DNA from: Sarcocystis neurona
Taxonomy: Eukaryota > Apicomplexa > Conoidasida > Eucoccidiorida > Sarcocystidae
DNA: 64,000 nt
NCBI GenBank assembly: GCA_000727475.1
Contig: KL647301.1
Location: 3,035,500-3,099,499, forward strand
Direction of reading: 5' to 3'
Part shown: piece after piece, positions 26,400-39,900 of the stretch
Position numbering within the stretch: the stretch's first letter is position 1
Layout: the number at the start of each line of letters is the position of its first letter
Made by a program: the position numbers and the translations under genes
Notes under the pieces: model-generated
Database searches by the model: none
Seen by the model: the letters and a program-made list of their open reading frames with translations, nothing else
What the model was told of the DNA's origin: nothing

Positions 26400-28086
26400 A
26401 ACGGTTGAAAGGCAGGCATGTCACTGACGCCTCTTTGATAGAGCCTTTGATACCAATTTGAAACAGGCAATAGAAAATTATCGGAGTGTACGAGCTTGGC
26501 ATCAATTACGGTCTCGATGAGGTGTCCAGAGGCGTCGGAGGAAGAACAACCGGTGCAACGGTCGTGGGCGTGCACTGGGCTGCAGTGTCCATTAATACAG
26601 ACGTCTACAATCAGCCATGGAATACAGAGCTAGTTGGGCAGCGTACGTATTCGTATTTTTGTCTCGTCAGGGAAAAGAAATACGCTTTAAACTCCTACGG
26701 AATATATGCTCATGTACATTCGCGTATGCATGCCCGCTACCCGCAAAACGATTTGTCTCATTTTTTGACGACCATCGACACAATCCAAGAAGAAGCAGTC
26801 CGGTCGACAGTTTCTCCGACAGGGACGACGGGCATAGGACTATCGGAAGGACAGCGAAAGAAGACTGTCGTTGCTCCGTCGATGCTACCGGGGAGCCGGA
26901 TTTTTCCGCGACTGTCGAAACTTGTGACAATCGCGCCCGTTCGTGGCGAGGAATTGCGGGACACGGCGGCACCAGAAAGAAAGTGTGTTTCGACAATTTC
27001 GTCCCGGTGAGAGGCTTATCTTCCACAGACGAACGGCCCTCCTTGCATGTCACGCAGAAGATTCTATTCACGTACATACTTGCGTGGTGACCGTATCAGT
27101 GCGCTGTATCACAACAACGGGAAACACAAGTTTCCCTTGTACGTCTGTAGTTTCCACTACAGACGTAAATGTACACTGTACAAGTTCCTATTCCTCACAG
27201 TTCATCCACGAAGACAGCATACGAAAGAAACGCGAAATCAAAAAGTTATCCCTTCGCCTGACATTAACGGGCTGACAAAAGGTCTCCCGCAAGAAGTTAC
27301 CTCTTCGCCCGTTAACGGGCTGACGATCTCCCTTACCCAGGAGACAAATATAGCCTCACATAGTCAAAATGCAGTTACAGATGTACAGTTAGTCATTCCG
27401 ACTCACTGGCCTTCTAACGAGTATTACTTTTCACCATTTTCGTCGCAGCCTGTGCAGCTACCTCTTTCCCGCTCGGTATTCGTATTTTCTCTGCATGCGC
27501 CGAACGCAAGCGTACAGCTCTCAGGAGAGCGCACGTATGACGGTGCAGACTGTGCCGGTGACTTTAGTTTGGGGAGTTAGTAGAGATGCAGGTGCGGCTT
27601 ATGTATGTCGATGCTGGTGCGATCAAGTGCATTGCATAATATATAAATTATGCACATATTCACTGCTACCTAACGATCTGTTGTTTACTATATCTGCACG
27701 GCCATACTGGTGTGTAACCACGTAGGTGGAATACAAACACTGTTACATACACGTTTTTAGTGTATCAAGAGATGAACCCCTTTTTTTTGTAATGACGGGG
27801 TGGCTGCGTAATTTTTTTGCGGGATCAACATGCCTCGTGTGGCTGCAGCATCACCCTCACAAATGGGCGCAGCGCTCCTCGTAGACGAATTACCTCTTCA
27901 GCAGGAGCGCAAGCTGTTTAATTTTTCAAATATTAAAGGTCACGTATTCTGCGCCTACTGGTGTAGAACATCCACCGTTAAAACCAAACAAAGCCAGTCG
28001 TTTCCATAATGCGCCGTAGTAACCTCACTTGCACTCGACGTGTTCATCCCTAGGGAAAGGTTCGGCCGTGGATAATCTTGGATGGT
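26400..28086. other. No gene supported; one short tandem duplication
   Basis: Overlapping plus-strand ORFs of 174, 157 and 177 codons at 26486-27580 have ordinary random-like composition and no domain. At 27244-27342 a ~50-bp unit is duplicated (CCCTTCGCCTGACATTAACG and CTCTTCGCCCGTTAACG, each followed by GGGCTGAC). Confidence 0.5.
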
Positions 28087-28557
28087 TCAGTGCCCGACCT
28101 GGAAAATTACACTTTCCCACGACTTCGACATCGTAAGGAGTCTCGGAGTATAGCGAGTGTGCGTCTCGGCGAAATTCTTCTGGTTGTATTGTATCCCCTT
28201 TTTAAGAAAATGACAGTTCCCAGCACTATCGTCTCTGTTAAAAGGCGACCCCTTTGAAGACGGAGATTCTACACCTTGTGCCGTGGAGTTCGAACCTCTG
28301 CTTCCTACTCTAGACTGAAATGCAAAAGGAGAGTTTGAACCTCTGCCTTCTACTGCAGAGCAGAAAGGAGAGTTCGAGCCTCTGCTTTCTACTGCAGTGC
28401 AAAAAGGAGAGTTCGAACCTCTGCCTTCTACTGCAGTGCAAAAAGGAGACCTCGAACCTCTGCTTTTTACTGCAGAACGAAATGCCGGCGTAGCTCTGTC
28501 TTTGTGTTTACAATCCTTTGGGCCTATGTGCTGTCTTCGTGAAATACGGATATTCAC
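28087..28557 (-). CDS. Short ORF with 13-residue tandem repeats
   Basis: The 156-codon frame starts MNIRISRRQH and contains about five tandem copies of a 13-residue unit, consensus SPFCTAVEGRGSN, at residues about 25-90, then a Ser/Asn/Gln-rich end. At DNA level it is a 39-bp tandem repeat (about 28258-28492). Unit length is a multiple of three and the differences between copies are largely conservative in this frame, which hints at coding. There is no signal peptide, no recognised domain and no verified promoter or splice context. It could equally be a minisatellite that happens to be open. Confidence 0.5.
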   Translation of the reverse strand: MNIRISRRQHIGPKDCKHKDRATPAFRSAVKSRGSRSPFCTAVEGRGSNSPFCTAVESRGSNSPFCSAVEGRGSNSPFAFQSRVGSRGSNSTAQGVESPSSKGSPFNRDDSAGNCHFLKKGIQYNQKNFAETHTRYTPRLLTMSKSWESVIFQVGH

Positions 28558-30331
28558 TGTTCACGTGTGAGCGAGCTGTACTTCGGGCATAATTTCCATT
28601 TCTCACTACGGAGAACACACGTCATTCGTAATCACACGTAGACTCAGTGTTCGAGTGGAACATCATTTCCCACGGAATACGTCTCAGCTCAATTTATTTT
28701 GAAGCTTCGATTTCAGGAACTTCTTTTCCTCTCCGTGGAACACAGAGTTTTTGGTCCTACGCATTCACAGTAGTATCGCTTACAAGGTCAAGTGTTTCAC
28801 GCGTTTCAGAGACAGAAATGACTTGAGTTCGTGTGCATTTTCAAAACACTGCAGCAGGTCTCCTAGAGGACCAATACTGTTTCTTTACAGCTCACACACG
28901 TGCTTGAATTCACACCTGATGAGTACTTGCGTTCACAGACGTTCCTAGGTACGTAAACACACGTACAATTTTAGCTGAGCCGCGAAAAGATGATAGATCA
29001 GAAGAACCACGAGCGCACGGCTTGTGTTCTTACATAATGTAATAACAAATTTTCTGACGTGCATAAGTAGCCTGTGCTAAGCATATTGTGAATCACAGGT
29101 ACGCGTACAATTGCGAACGCTATACGTACAGTTTTATGGTTACACTGATGTAAAATTTCATGGGACTGTTCTTTTCCAGAAAAGCAGCTTCAGCAACCTG
29201 CAGCTGCGTGCAGCCGCTGCTCTCTACACACGAATGTTCAGATCGCAGGCGGTGTTCGAGCCGTTGAGCTTGCCGCTACGTTGGAGGAGTTTTTCTTTGC
29301 CCAGTGGTGCTCCTGCTTCTACAACAAAATGTAATGCTCATTACACCTGTGTCTGCACCGTGATTAGCCCCTGCTGCTGCCGTGGGCTCACGAAGCGAAT
29401 AAAAAGCGCAGTCGGGGGTAGTATAGTCCTGCTCCTGCCGGCGAAATGTACGGAGGATCTGACGTGAGTAGATGCTTCGTTGCAGGAATGCTTCGCTATG
29501 CAGCATTAGAGTGCTAAGCCACAAGCATTACAAAATAAATGAATTGTTCTGCTGAACACCAGCGGTGGCGTGGCGAGATGTGGGAGAGGGATCTGGAGAT
29601 ATGTACAGAGGGTTTTGATCAGACTTCTTACGCGCTACCACACATGCGACGTCACTAGTGATGGCGTGTTCAAGTGAAAAGTATTTTGTTTGGTGCCTGC
29701 ACAGTCCGATATGTATGTACGTGTCAGTATTTATGCACCTGCAGCGGAACACTTTTACAGAATGCGAGATTTCTTCCGTCTCGCTCGCTAGGTGTACGCT
29801 CGTCTACATGAGCGCACGGTGTGCCTATGTACGTCTGCATCGATAGGAAAGTCCGGTGACATATGTATGTAGTACATGTACTCAGTACACGCATATATAT
29901 TTCTACATGTATGTGCGCGTACGTGCGTGTGTATTCACAAAAATGTGTGCGTGTTTTCCTGCGTGTAGCCCCCACACGGCGGGAGAGAGTCATCGAGAAA
30001 GTTATCGTTCAAAACCAGTTTCGCAAGTAAGATCTTGCTGAATCATCTCTTCAGGACTTCACTACTTTCCATGCAGCAGCTGTAGCTCGCGGTGTAGTGC
30101 AGATGTTACCGGCTTCAATGTGGAAAGGCATATCTGGTGAATTCACGAATCTGCACACGCTAGGCGGCACATGCACCTACGTGACACTGGTGTGTAAGTA
30201 GGTCTACAGTATAATGCGTTGATGTAAGTATTTTTGTGCGATGCAACGGTTACGGAAAGGAATGACACTGGAACAGCATCCGTAAGTGTTCGGGACTGCA
30301 GCTCTATGGTGGTCGCAACCGCTGTGAAGGC

Positions 30332-30449
30332 TCTTCTGCACTTCGTAGATGAGCAAGCACTGCTGCGACTACGGGTACACTATGGTGACGTCTTCTGCAG
30401 TCTGTAGATGAGCAAGCACTGCTGCGACTACGAATACACTACGATGACA
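30332..30449. repeat. ~59-bp tandem duplication
   Basis: Both copies contain GTAGATGAGCAAGCACTGCT followed by GCGACTACG and a TACACTA segment; they differ at a handful of positions. Confidence 0.5.
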
Positions 30450-32330
30450 GCTACAACCGAAAGTTCGTCATAAAGTGGTGAAAGCAACAGTACAGAGAGA
30501 CAACACAAGTACTCTTGTATACAGATCAAGGAGCAGATCTGGAGCCAGTGGAAGCTCTACACACAAGTGTGTGTACTTATGAATATATACTTACATACAT
30601 ATATATATACACATGTATACGTATATACATGTATATATACGTGCACGTCTGAGCAGCTGTGTACATGCACGCATACTCGTGTAACGGTGCAGGATTCAAC
30701 CCGCTGCATGCATGAATAAAACAGAAAACAAAGACACGGATTTTTGAAAGGACCAAGCACGCACAGGAAATATAATCTCGTGGACATCTGAAAATATTCT
30801 GTATGTCTTCATACGTACAGGATGCGTATCAGATGTCCTTGAACGTAAACAAGAAAGTAAGCCTACTGATGTGGATAAACGAACGTCTCTGCTGTACTGA
30901 TGCCTCCAATTTCAACTCTCCAGGTGTACCTATCGTAGTATACATAAATATATATATATAATGTGTATACACTCGTCGTTCATCAGTAAGTGCACCAAGA
31001 AAGGCTCCCTAGAGACGGTAGTTGTGGTGTGTAAGGTTACAGGTGCACTCAGGCGGAACGGAAACTGCCGACAAACGCATTCCAAAAATATGCGTGTGTA
31101 CCTGTGATTGTTGTATCCCATGCGGTGTGGCCATCTTCTGATGCATTTGCACTTGAAGAACTGCATCACACTTGTTGTAGGGAAGCCTGGCAACCATAAC
31201 CCATACCTACACGGGTTGTAGGTCTAGTTTAAGAAGGCTGTGGTCGTCTCTCCGCATACAACTGTATACATGAATATGTGAGCATACACACCTATAGACA
31301 CACATGTATATTTGTTCTTCTGCCTTATTTTCATTTCTTCAAGTGGGTACATCTGTGTACAAATACATCCACTTGACGGCAGAGGAAAACCCGTGCAAAG
31401 AACGTCGCCCGTTATCATCAGCCTTAGAAGCTTACGCTTCCACAAAAATAAACGACTACATCAACAGATAGAGTGAAAGATCTAGAGGAAGATACGGTGT
31501 ATTTCTATTCAGGGACAAGCGTCGGCCACGCAGGTCGCCACGTAAAGATCCAAGCGGGAGAATAAGACAGCCAACCTTTTGGTGGCTGTCCGCTCTCGTA
31601 CGTGAAAATAGCAGGAAATACAACCCGACGGACATACGTAGAAGTGGGCACACACGCACAGATCTGCATTTCTGTCTCTGTACATTTCAAGATGCTTTGT
31701 CCTTTTACAGTACAACGTGAACGTATACAATGGAAAAATCACTCGCCTGCGTGCTGCTGGCTCCGATGTGTGCAGACAGACAGAAGATAACCACCCTATG
31801 TTTTCACGTATGTATGGGCACGTGTATGTGTCCACATGCATGAATGAAGTTTCATATTAAACAGTTGTCTCGATCATCGTGATGCTTGGCACCTTCTAAG
31901 CGGACGAGGTCACTAGCAGCGCGGTCGTCCGTGTGGGACGAGGCTACTCGGGAGATGCAGTTGCCATGTTCTTCCAATACACGGAGGCAAGGTGAATTAT
32001 TAAGCTGTTAACTGGGTAATTTGGCTAAATGCGGCCTACCTTCACGTCATACTATCACTGATATTCATTTCCTTTAACTAAGTGCACATTCATGCGTTGT
32101 CACGTGACCCTTTGGCCGTATTGGGTTTGACGCTTGATTGCAAGCGAACGTGAGATCGCTATTCCAGCATGCGTCACCCTTATCCTACGAGAAATTATAT
32201 GAATGAAGACTGCACGTAACTCGAAACAACAAAACATCAAGGTGGGTGACTCCATTTGAGTCTGTCGTATCGGTCGCAGTAGGGAACTTCCGCTTCAAAT
32301 GCACTACTCCACAGTAGTGGTCCGTACTGT

Positions 32331-32570
32331 ACGTACGGACTCATATGTTTCCGTTTGCTGGACTGTGTGCACCACTTATTGGTCATGTTTCTTCGTCCCC
32401 TATATGTCTCACTCTGAATCACCGGTATTTTTGCACCAGGCTGCGCGCGATGTACGTGCGGATCGGCATGTCTCCGTTTGCTGGACCGCTTGTATGTGCA
32501 CTCTACTTATTAGTCGTGTGTCTGATTTACGTACCTGTCTCACTGTGCATTACCTCGATTTTTGTACCTA
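32331..32570. repeat. Diverged ~123-bp tandem duplication
   Basis: Copy one begins near 32331 and copy two near 32454. Shared landmarks in order are CGTRCGGA, CCGTTTGCTGGAC, ACTTATT, TCTCACT and ATTTTTG(C/T)ACC. The 149-codon plus frame at 32299-32748 shows the same duplication at protein level but has no other support. Confidence 0.5.
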
Positions 32571-33189
32571 CCGAGACTGGTCTGATTTTTTGTGTACACG
32601 CCGTGTTGAAGAACAAGTAAAATATGTAGAACCACTTGATCCATCCGCGTCGTATCACATGTTAACGCCGTCGCGTGTACGGATGCAAGAATTCATTCGT
32701 TTTTGCGTCCCCTGTTATGGCCATTTGTTAGATGTGAACACTGCATAACAGAGTATCGCCTTCATTAGAAACAGAAAATTCGATTCCCTAGTGTGTGCGC
32801 GTCGGCCCGTCCTCGTGTGCTCAGGCCTGCCTGTTGGTATCCTCATTTCTCCCGCTGCGGTACACGCGATCAAAAATGTCGGGACGTCTCCTGCGACGGT
32901 TAACGTGACAAGTCGGCGCAGCTGACAGAGAAGTCCCACTTTACATCTTCTTTTAGGCCAGAAGTCGCATACAGTGGAGTCTCATTGCTGGATACAGCCT
33001 GTCCGACTATGAAAAGTCAAAAGCGCAACGGTTCGTCAACACGTCGCATCGCCCACAGCGCCGCCCAGCAAAATTTCGCTCTCGCGTCGACCGGTGTCGG
33101 AAGCAGAGGAAGCGACTGCGAGCTTTACCACTTTTAAAAGTTCTCAAGTAGACGACAGTTTTATGTACGCCTGTTGAAGGCTCATTTTG

Positions 33190-33747
33190 CCGAGCGTGCG
33201 CTGTTTTCCATTCTCTACAACACTTCTCGCGCGCCCGTCCACCCTGTCCCACGCGCGTTCCATCACGTTCGTCTCTTTGTCCGTCAGATTCATGCATTCA
33301 CATCTGCGTTTGCAAGGCTCTCCATTTTCTCCCCCCGTGTTTTACATTTCGTCCACAGTCCTGCGGCCAGCCTGGCGGTTCACTTGTTTAACCTCTCCCG
33401 TTCGTGTTTTGCCCGTTCGTGTTTTGCCCGTTCGGGGGTCGCACGCACCTGACGGGGCCGGTTTCTTTTTAAGGCAGTTGCCTTCTTTTTCCTGTTCTCC
33501 CGGTCGCAGTTCTTTCCTTACATTTGTCCCTCTCGCCTCCCACTCTTCGTCCTCTTCTACGTCCTGCGGTTGCTTGTGTTTTTCTTTTTTTCCGGTTCGT
33601 CCGCCCACGCTCTCTTCATCCCCTTCGTGTGCTCTCGCTCTGGTTTCCCCCCCGGCACGTACCGGAGGTCTCTTCGCTGGTGAAGGAAACTGTGTTTCCT
33701 ATTTACGGGACGGAAACTTCCACATTCCGCGGAAAAGTTCATACACC
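33190..33747 (+). promoter_or_regulatory. Pyrimidine-rich leader/promoter region of TrpRS
   Basis: The plus strand is C/T-rich up to the TrpRS ATG, with a 15-bp direct repeat (CCCGTTCGTGTTTTG, about 2.5 copies) at 33397-33437. The TrpRS frame is open back to 33187, so a longer N-terminus is formally possible, but the upstream part is composition-driven and unlike protein. Confidence 0.5.
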
Positions 33748-36700
33748 ATGGCAAACGCTTATCGAACACCGTTCCATGATGCTGCGTGTAGCATCCTCAA
33801 AGGCGCGGCGTGCGTGGCTCTTAAACTTAGGACAGGCCAGAGCACTCAAAGCGTTAAGTTTTCGGTAAGTTTGTTTGTACCAAGGCCAATGTGGGAAGGT
33901 GGAAGTCGAGGAGAGTAATAGACTGGTGAAAGGGTAGAAGAGCAGAGGCAATACAAAAAGAGAAGGCTAGGGGAACAGAATAGACGGAGAGGAAGAGGGT
34001 AGGGACACAAGAGCGGCGGTCAAAGCATGGGCGAGAAGGAAGAGAAGAGTTCCGTGCCAGAAAGAGATAAACGCGTCAGCAAGAGGAGGCCGAAAAGAAG
34101 AAAGCAAGCGGGGAAAAAAGACGTGGGCATCTAGATTCTGCTTGTAGACGTTCAAGAATTCGAGTTGAGGATGACAGGGAGGGGGCAACACCAGAGTCAC
34201 GGAATGACAAAAGGACCGAAGGACCTTTTCCACTGTAAGAGTCGGTTGTCACCGAATTAAGCTGAAATAACGTCAACACGTGTGCAGTCGTTTTCTTTTT
34301 ACTAAAGCTGATGAAGCAGCACGTTGTAAACTGTAGAAGCTTGGGTGTGAAGACACATGGTGACAGCGAAGCCATTTTGGTATCAACGCTTAGACGTTGT
34401 TGTTGTGAGTGTCGTCTTGTGGAAGCAAAAACCGGAGGTCCACCTGCCTGTGCGTCTGTGATCCTTGTGTCTCCATGATCCTTATCCTGTGATGTGTAGA
34501 TCCGTGTCCAAGATACACACACCGATATGTGTATCGCGGCTGCGTCATAAATTCGTCTGGCTATAGCGGCGCGCGTCACATCGTGTAAACTGGAGCCTAC
34601 ACGTGTGCATCACGCCGATGTGTAGACGGCAGCTATATACATATATAAGTATATATACGTGTGCTGCAACGTGTGTTTGCGTATATGTGTCAACCTGCGT
34701 ATAGTGTAGTGGCACCTGTGTATGTAGTAGAAAGACAGGTAGAGAGGCGGTTGCCACGACTTTGTGTGTGGTGGCTGGATGTGGAAGTTTACGGATGGAC
34801 GTGTGGATCGCCTTGTGTTGTGAACAGAAGGACAACAAAGGAGTGCTTGTTCTTGGTTCTGTCGAAAGTGGAGAGCCTACTAAAGAGGACATGGACCTGA
34901 TCGCGACGCTTTGTGACCAGAAGGTTGCCGAGAACGCCCCATTCAAAGTATTGCGGATGCCGCGAGATGTCGCCGACCGCGTCTACAAAGACAGCTATCT
35001 GGATAACTTCGGCATTCCTTCTTCGGTCAAGGAGTACGTCCATCAGCTTCTGTTCGCGTACACCTATGTCGACAGGGAGACCTCCGTGTGTGTATACGTA
35101 TACGAGGCAACGTGGACGCAGAGAAGAACACCTCTATACTATATCCCTTAGTCTGTACGTATACATACATGTGTGTGTATGTGTGTGCGAACCCACCGTG
35201 CAAAGGCGTTAGGTAACCCGTACCTTTCTCCGCAATTTTCTTAAAGAAGAGAAATTCACGTAGAAAGTCACAAGGGAAGCGCAGGAGATCGTTAGCGGCT
35301 GTGACGTATATCGCTCATATATCAAGAGACGTACCTGTTCACTGTTCGTATGTGCGTGTACGTACGTGTATCTCTGTATGTGTGTGTGTAATCGGTCTGT
35401 ATGCGCACTCGATATACTTTCCTTCGGTGCGAGCGTGCGTAAGACCTATTTGTCTGTGCACGTGTTCACATATGTATATATATATGTGTATATCTTCCCT
35501 CACGGTGATATGAAGTATATACACGGCTGAAAAAATCTGTGTAGTGCAATGTGCTGCTTCAGAACGTCTTTGCCGTATAGAGTCAGAGTCCCGCGTCTTT
35601 CAGCTGAATTTTGAATCGTCCTCGCTTCGTGCAGATCTCGTCGAGGGGCACACAGAAGTTTGACAACTGGGGAGGGCGTGTATAAACACGTTCATATATA
35701 TATATATGTACATTGTATAGACGTTCTGTCTCTGTCGATATGAGTGATTGCAGACCGGTGTAGACCTGCCGGGATCTTCGTGTTCCAAAAAGGAGTTCCG
35801 TGTACAAGTGTTCCCTTGTGTGGACACGGGTGTCCACGTCCCTGCCGTTTCTTTGCTGGTTTCTGTTGCTGCAGCGTGCGCCTTGTGATTTTGAAGGAGT
35901 GGAACATCAATGCGAACAGTAAGTGAAAAACGCTTTGCAGCCTTGCCCTCCTCGGGTCCACGGCACGTACCAGACGAAAAGACAGCGCGCACTTACGAAG
36001 TGCATGTGTCTATGGAGAGACATGTCTCCATGTTTGTAGCTGGATCGCGAAGTAGTAGACTACGTAGGCATGTATCTGGACGTTGATATGTTTTTCTTGT
36101 CCGCGTATGTTTGTCGGTTTCTCTCTCGCCACACGCGTCTCTGTGTGTCTCCGCGTCTGCCGTTTGTGTCTGGTTTACTCTCTGTGTCTCTTCGACTCTT
36201 TGTGATCCACCGTCGTTTTTCACACGCACACAAACGCAAACATACAGGCGTGCGCCCACGTTGGTGGGGCAGAAGTATGATTTATAGAAGGTGTCGGAGG
36301 TGTCGGAAGGTGTCGGAGGACTGGTGGGGGTGCAGACAGACCGTACCTACACACACGTTTAACACAGATATTGGCATTCCCTTTGAAATCATTGCGGCTT
36401 TTCTTCAACGCCAGCTTTGTTCGGCCAGAGGCGGTCCACCCGCGCGGGTGTAGGGCGTGCGCCAGCTTTTCGGGTACCTCACTACCCGTGGCAATAGAAT
36501 GGCGCTGGTGGAACAAAATCACTGCGCTTCCTGTTGTGCGGCTGCGTACCGGCTGCCGCAAGACGGGGTGTGTAACGTCAGTTCCACGCAAGGTTGGGAG
36601 AAGCGATGTCAGGCTACTGCGCCGGGAGGTATAGTGTGTGTTCCTCAGTGGAAGTTTTCTTTGTCGTCGTCTTGTTCCACCCATGTGTGGTGAGTCGTGA

Positions 36701-36995
36701 GTGAGCCCCTGCTTCTGCCCTGCTGCGTGAGCCGCCTGGGAGATTGGTTCTGTGTCTGGTCCGCTGCGTTGTCTCGTTCTCCGCAGTTTTTCCCGTGCTT
36801 CGCTCTACGGGGTTACTGTCTGCTGTGCGCATCGAGAAATACACGTACGAGGCACAGAAACAGCATCTGGCTATCCACTTCGAAGCCGTTCCAAGTGCTG
36901 CTGCTGCTGCTGCACTCCCCACGCTTCCCGCTGAGATGCTCTGCGCTGAAGAAACCTTCACTGGTGACGAGACGACACTTCCGTCTCTCGAGCAA
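33748..36995 (+). other. TrpRS exons 1-4: AlaX-like domain
   Basis: Residues 1-192 follow the order of AlaX/AlaRS-editing domains: an [12 protein letters not shown] helix, [37 protein letters not shown] and [12 protein letters not shown]. The usual HxxxH metal motif reads H10-x3-C14, and the CxxxH partner after the WNINAN strand is absent, so alanyl-tRNA editing is probably not catalytic. In Plasmodium the equivalent module is known structurally; its role in tRNA binding is inferred. Confidence 0.5.
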
Positions 36996-39900
36996 GTAAG
37001 CTTTAGAGACGACGTCGCGTTTCTCTCTACAGTGGCCGCATTCTCAAATGATAGCGAGGTAGGTACAGAAACACGAATGTACGATAGAGGTATATGACAC
37101 ACCTGTGGCACGACTACAATATACGCACCTATACGTGCGGGTTCGTGTGCATGTAGAGATAAGTACGTTACACCTCTTTCAAGGATACTCATTTGTAGAT
37201 GTTTATACATCTTTAAAGGGCCTACACACGTGGGTATACTTACGTTTGGGCAACACTATCAATTTCCCCATCCACACGTATATTTGTGTGTATTTATCTT
37301 TGTTCTGATTTGCATGTGTGCGCAGTTGTGTTCGTGACGCGTGTACGTAGGCCTACGTATAATCACGTAAGGGGACAGAGAAATACACATTCATGTGTAT
37401 ATGTCTCACTGCGCACGTATAACAGGGCGCCCATCTATACGTGTAAAAGAAATTTTATGTATGGCCGGGCGCAGCTTTGCTGGTAGGGAATCAGATGGTC
37501 CGTACGACAGTCAGAGGAGAAAACGAAGATACGGTGAGCCTTCTTTTAGCGTTTCGCCGTGCGCTCACATATATGTATGTATAGTAAAGCTTCTGAAGTA
37601 GATACTGCGAGAGGATGCGATATCTCTGTGATTCGTTTCTCTCGTCTCCGCCGTGAGAACGCATGATCCCTCTCTACATAAAGGGGAGAAATTCTTTGTG
37701 TTAAGTTCCTGCGCTTTTCAGGCGTGCATTGCTACTGATCTGGCGCCTGCGAAACACGACGGGCTACGTTGACTTTCTCTGTTCCCGTTTGTCTACAAAA
37801 TTACCATTACGACATCTTCAGGTGGTACCGCCTTCAGGTGCTGAAGACTCTTCATTCGAAATCAGCGTTGGCGATTCACAGAAAGTCACCCCCTGGGAAG
37901 TGGAAGCAGGCGATGAGGGCATCGACTACAACAAACTTTTGTGAGAAGATGCTGCGTGTGTGTGTCACATGGATACACGTATACGTGCGTGCGCAAGTGT
38001 CTGTAGTTGTGCGCGTCTGTAGGCCTTCAAGTTGCAGATACACTCGAAATCGAATTCGGAGTGTACACTCACCCGGAAATAGGTTTGGGATGTACGTACA
38101 CCGGGCAATCCCAGGTGCACGTGTACATCTGTCTACAGGTGTTCACGAATATGTGTCTACGATAAGCCGTACGTACACGGGGAATCAAATTTCGGGTGTG
38201 CAGCCGCCAGGAAATACGTTCGGGCTATCTTTGCACGGAATAATTCTACGCGTATATACATATGTATATAATCTCGAGGATGCGTATGTGTGACTTAAGC
38301 TGTACGTGCACCAGGAAGTCAAATCCGGGCGTACATTCACAGGTAGATAAGTACACGGTGTACGTCCACCGAGTGATACCGTTACGTATACGTGCCACGT
38401 ACGCGTGTGTGCACATATATATATATTAGCGACCCTATTTTGTTTTCGTGGCGTTACCTATGATACGGTATTGTGCGAAATTGTATCTGTATACACAAGG
38501 GGTTCTGTACACATTGCATTATCTACAGGCGTATCCACCTGCAAGGTTGTGTGTACATATCCGTATATGCATATAAGTATGTATGTAGTGTGCGGGGTAG
38601 GTGTGTATCTATTTGTGCTGAAGTTTGTCCAGTGGGCCCGTCCACGTAGACCCTGGACCTGGTATGAATAATTATACGTACACCACTGTGGATGTACGTG
38701 CGTGTGCGTGTATATGTACACATATATATATATATATGTCCGGGTGAAAATATTACGGATAGGTCTCTTCGTGTCAGTAGCTATACAGGCATATATGTGT
38801 ATATATACACATATATATATGTATATATATGTATAGACGGCGTCATCGTATCTGTTACATAATCTCAGCAGTAGTGTCGACACTAGTGTTACGAATATAT
38901 ATATATATATATTTATGTGTAACTCTGTCTTTCTTTCGTAAACGACTACCGTGTACATCGATAATACGTGTATATATAAATACCTGTACTGATCTCGATA
39001 ATGGGCAAAGACACATATACTTATGCACACATACATATGTGTGTCTCCATACGTGTATGTGTAGATACGTAGGTCTATCTATGTGTGCGGGTATGTGAAG
39101 ACACCTATGATTCATCCTGACTAACCGCATGTGTATGGATGATGCGTCCGCACTTCCTGGTGTTTCCAGTTCCAGTGTTTCACCGGGACAGACGTGTGTG
39201 CGCCAGCATGAGAACAGCACTTTTTGATAGCTTTTCCTTCTCGATTGGCGTGTGTGTGTTGCTGAGCCAGACGACACTTCGGCTGCTCTTCCATTACGCC
39301 TGCAATCGTCGAGCGGTACGTCGTACTACTTTCTCGTGTCCCCTCACACAGTTTCTCCGTGACGTTTGCCTTTACTTTTCCCCGTCTTTCATTTTAGTTG
39401 CCGCTGCCTGTGGTCCCCCCTCTTTTCTTCATGTTTTCATATTTTCCGTCTGCGCGCACTTCTTGCGTGCCTGCTTGCACCTGGTATCTCTCTGTCTGTG
39501 CACGTCTGTTCTCACTCTTCTCGCTACACGGTTCGCTGCGTCTTTTTTCCGCATTCCTTTCCTTCCATTTTCTCTACCCCGACTGTGCAGCACACAGAGC
39601 TGCAAAGTGGCTGAAGAAGACGCTGCATTCCGTAGTTCTTCTCCTTAAGGTTGTTCACTCAAGCGTTCCGTCTCTTCTTTTGTCCTTCGTGCATTTTCTC
39701 TAGTTCTCCCTTCCCACTTTTCCCTCCATCGTTGTTTTCGTCCTCCCTCAAATTCTCCTGTGCTTTTCCGCCCCTCCTCGTCTTTCTTGTTGGCCGGTTT
39801 TCGCCTTCCTCTCTCTTTTTCTTCCTCCCGCGCCGTCCCTTCCCTTTTCCTGCTCCTCCTCCTCGTCGTTCTCCTCTTGCGTCTTGTTTCTTGACTCTTC

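Larger units (their letters stand above)
28560..33190. other. Long interval without a supported gene
   Basis: Only short ORFs occur and no exon series could be assembled. Contents are TA microsatellites (30590-30650, 30945-30962), a ~59-bp two-copy tandem at 30332-30449 and a diverged ~123-bp duplication at 32331-32570. No tRNA-like structure was convincing. Confidence 0.5.

Noticed and set aside
26486..27580. Three overlapping plus-strand ORFs of 157-177 codons
   Set aside because: Two different frames are open over the same 400 bases, there is no domain, and the lengths are near chance for the base composition.
28258..28492. Repeated GTTCGAACC words resembling tRNA B boxes
   Set aside because: They belong to a 39-bp tandem repeat, and no A box or cloverleaf is present.
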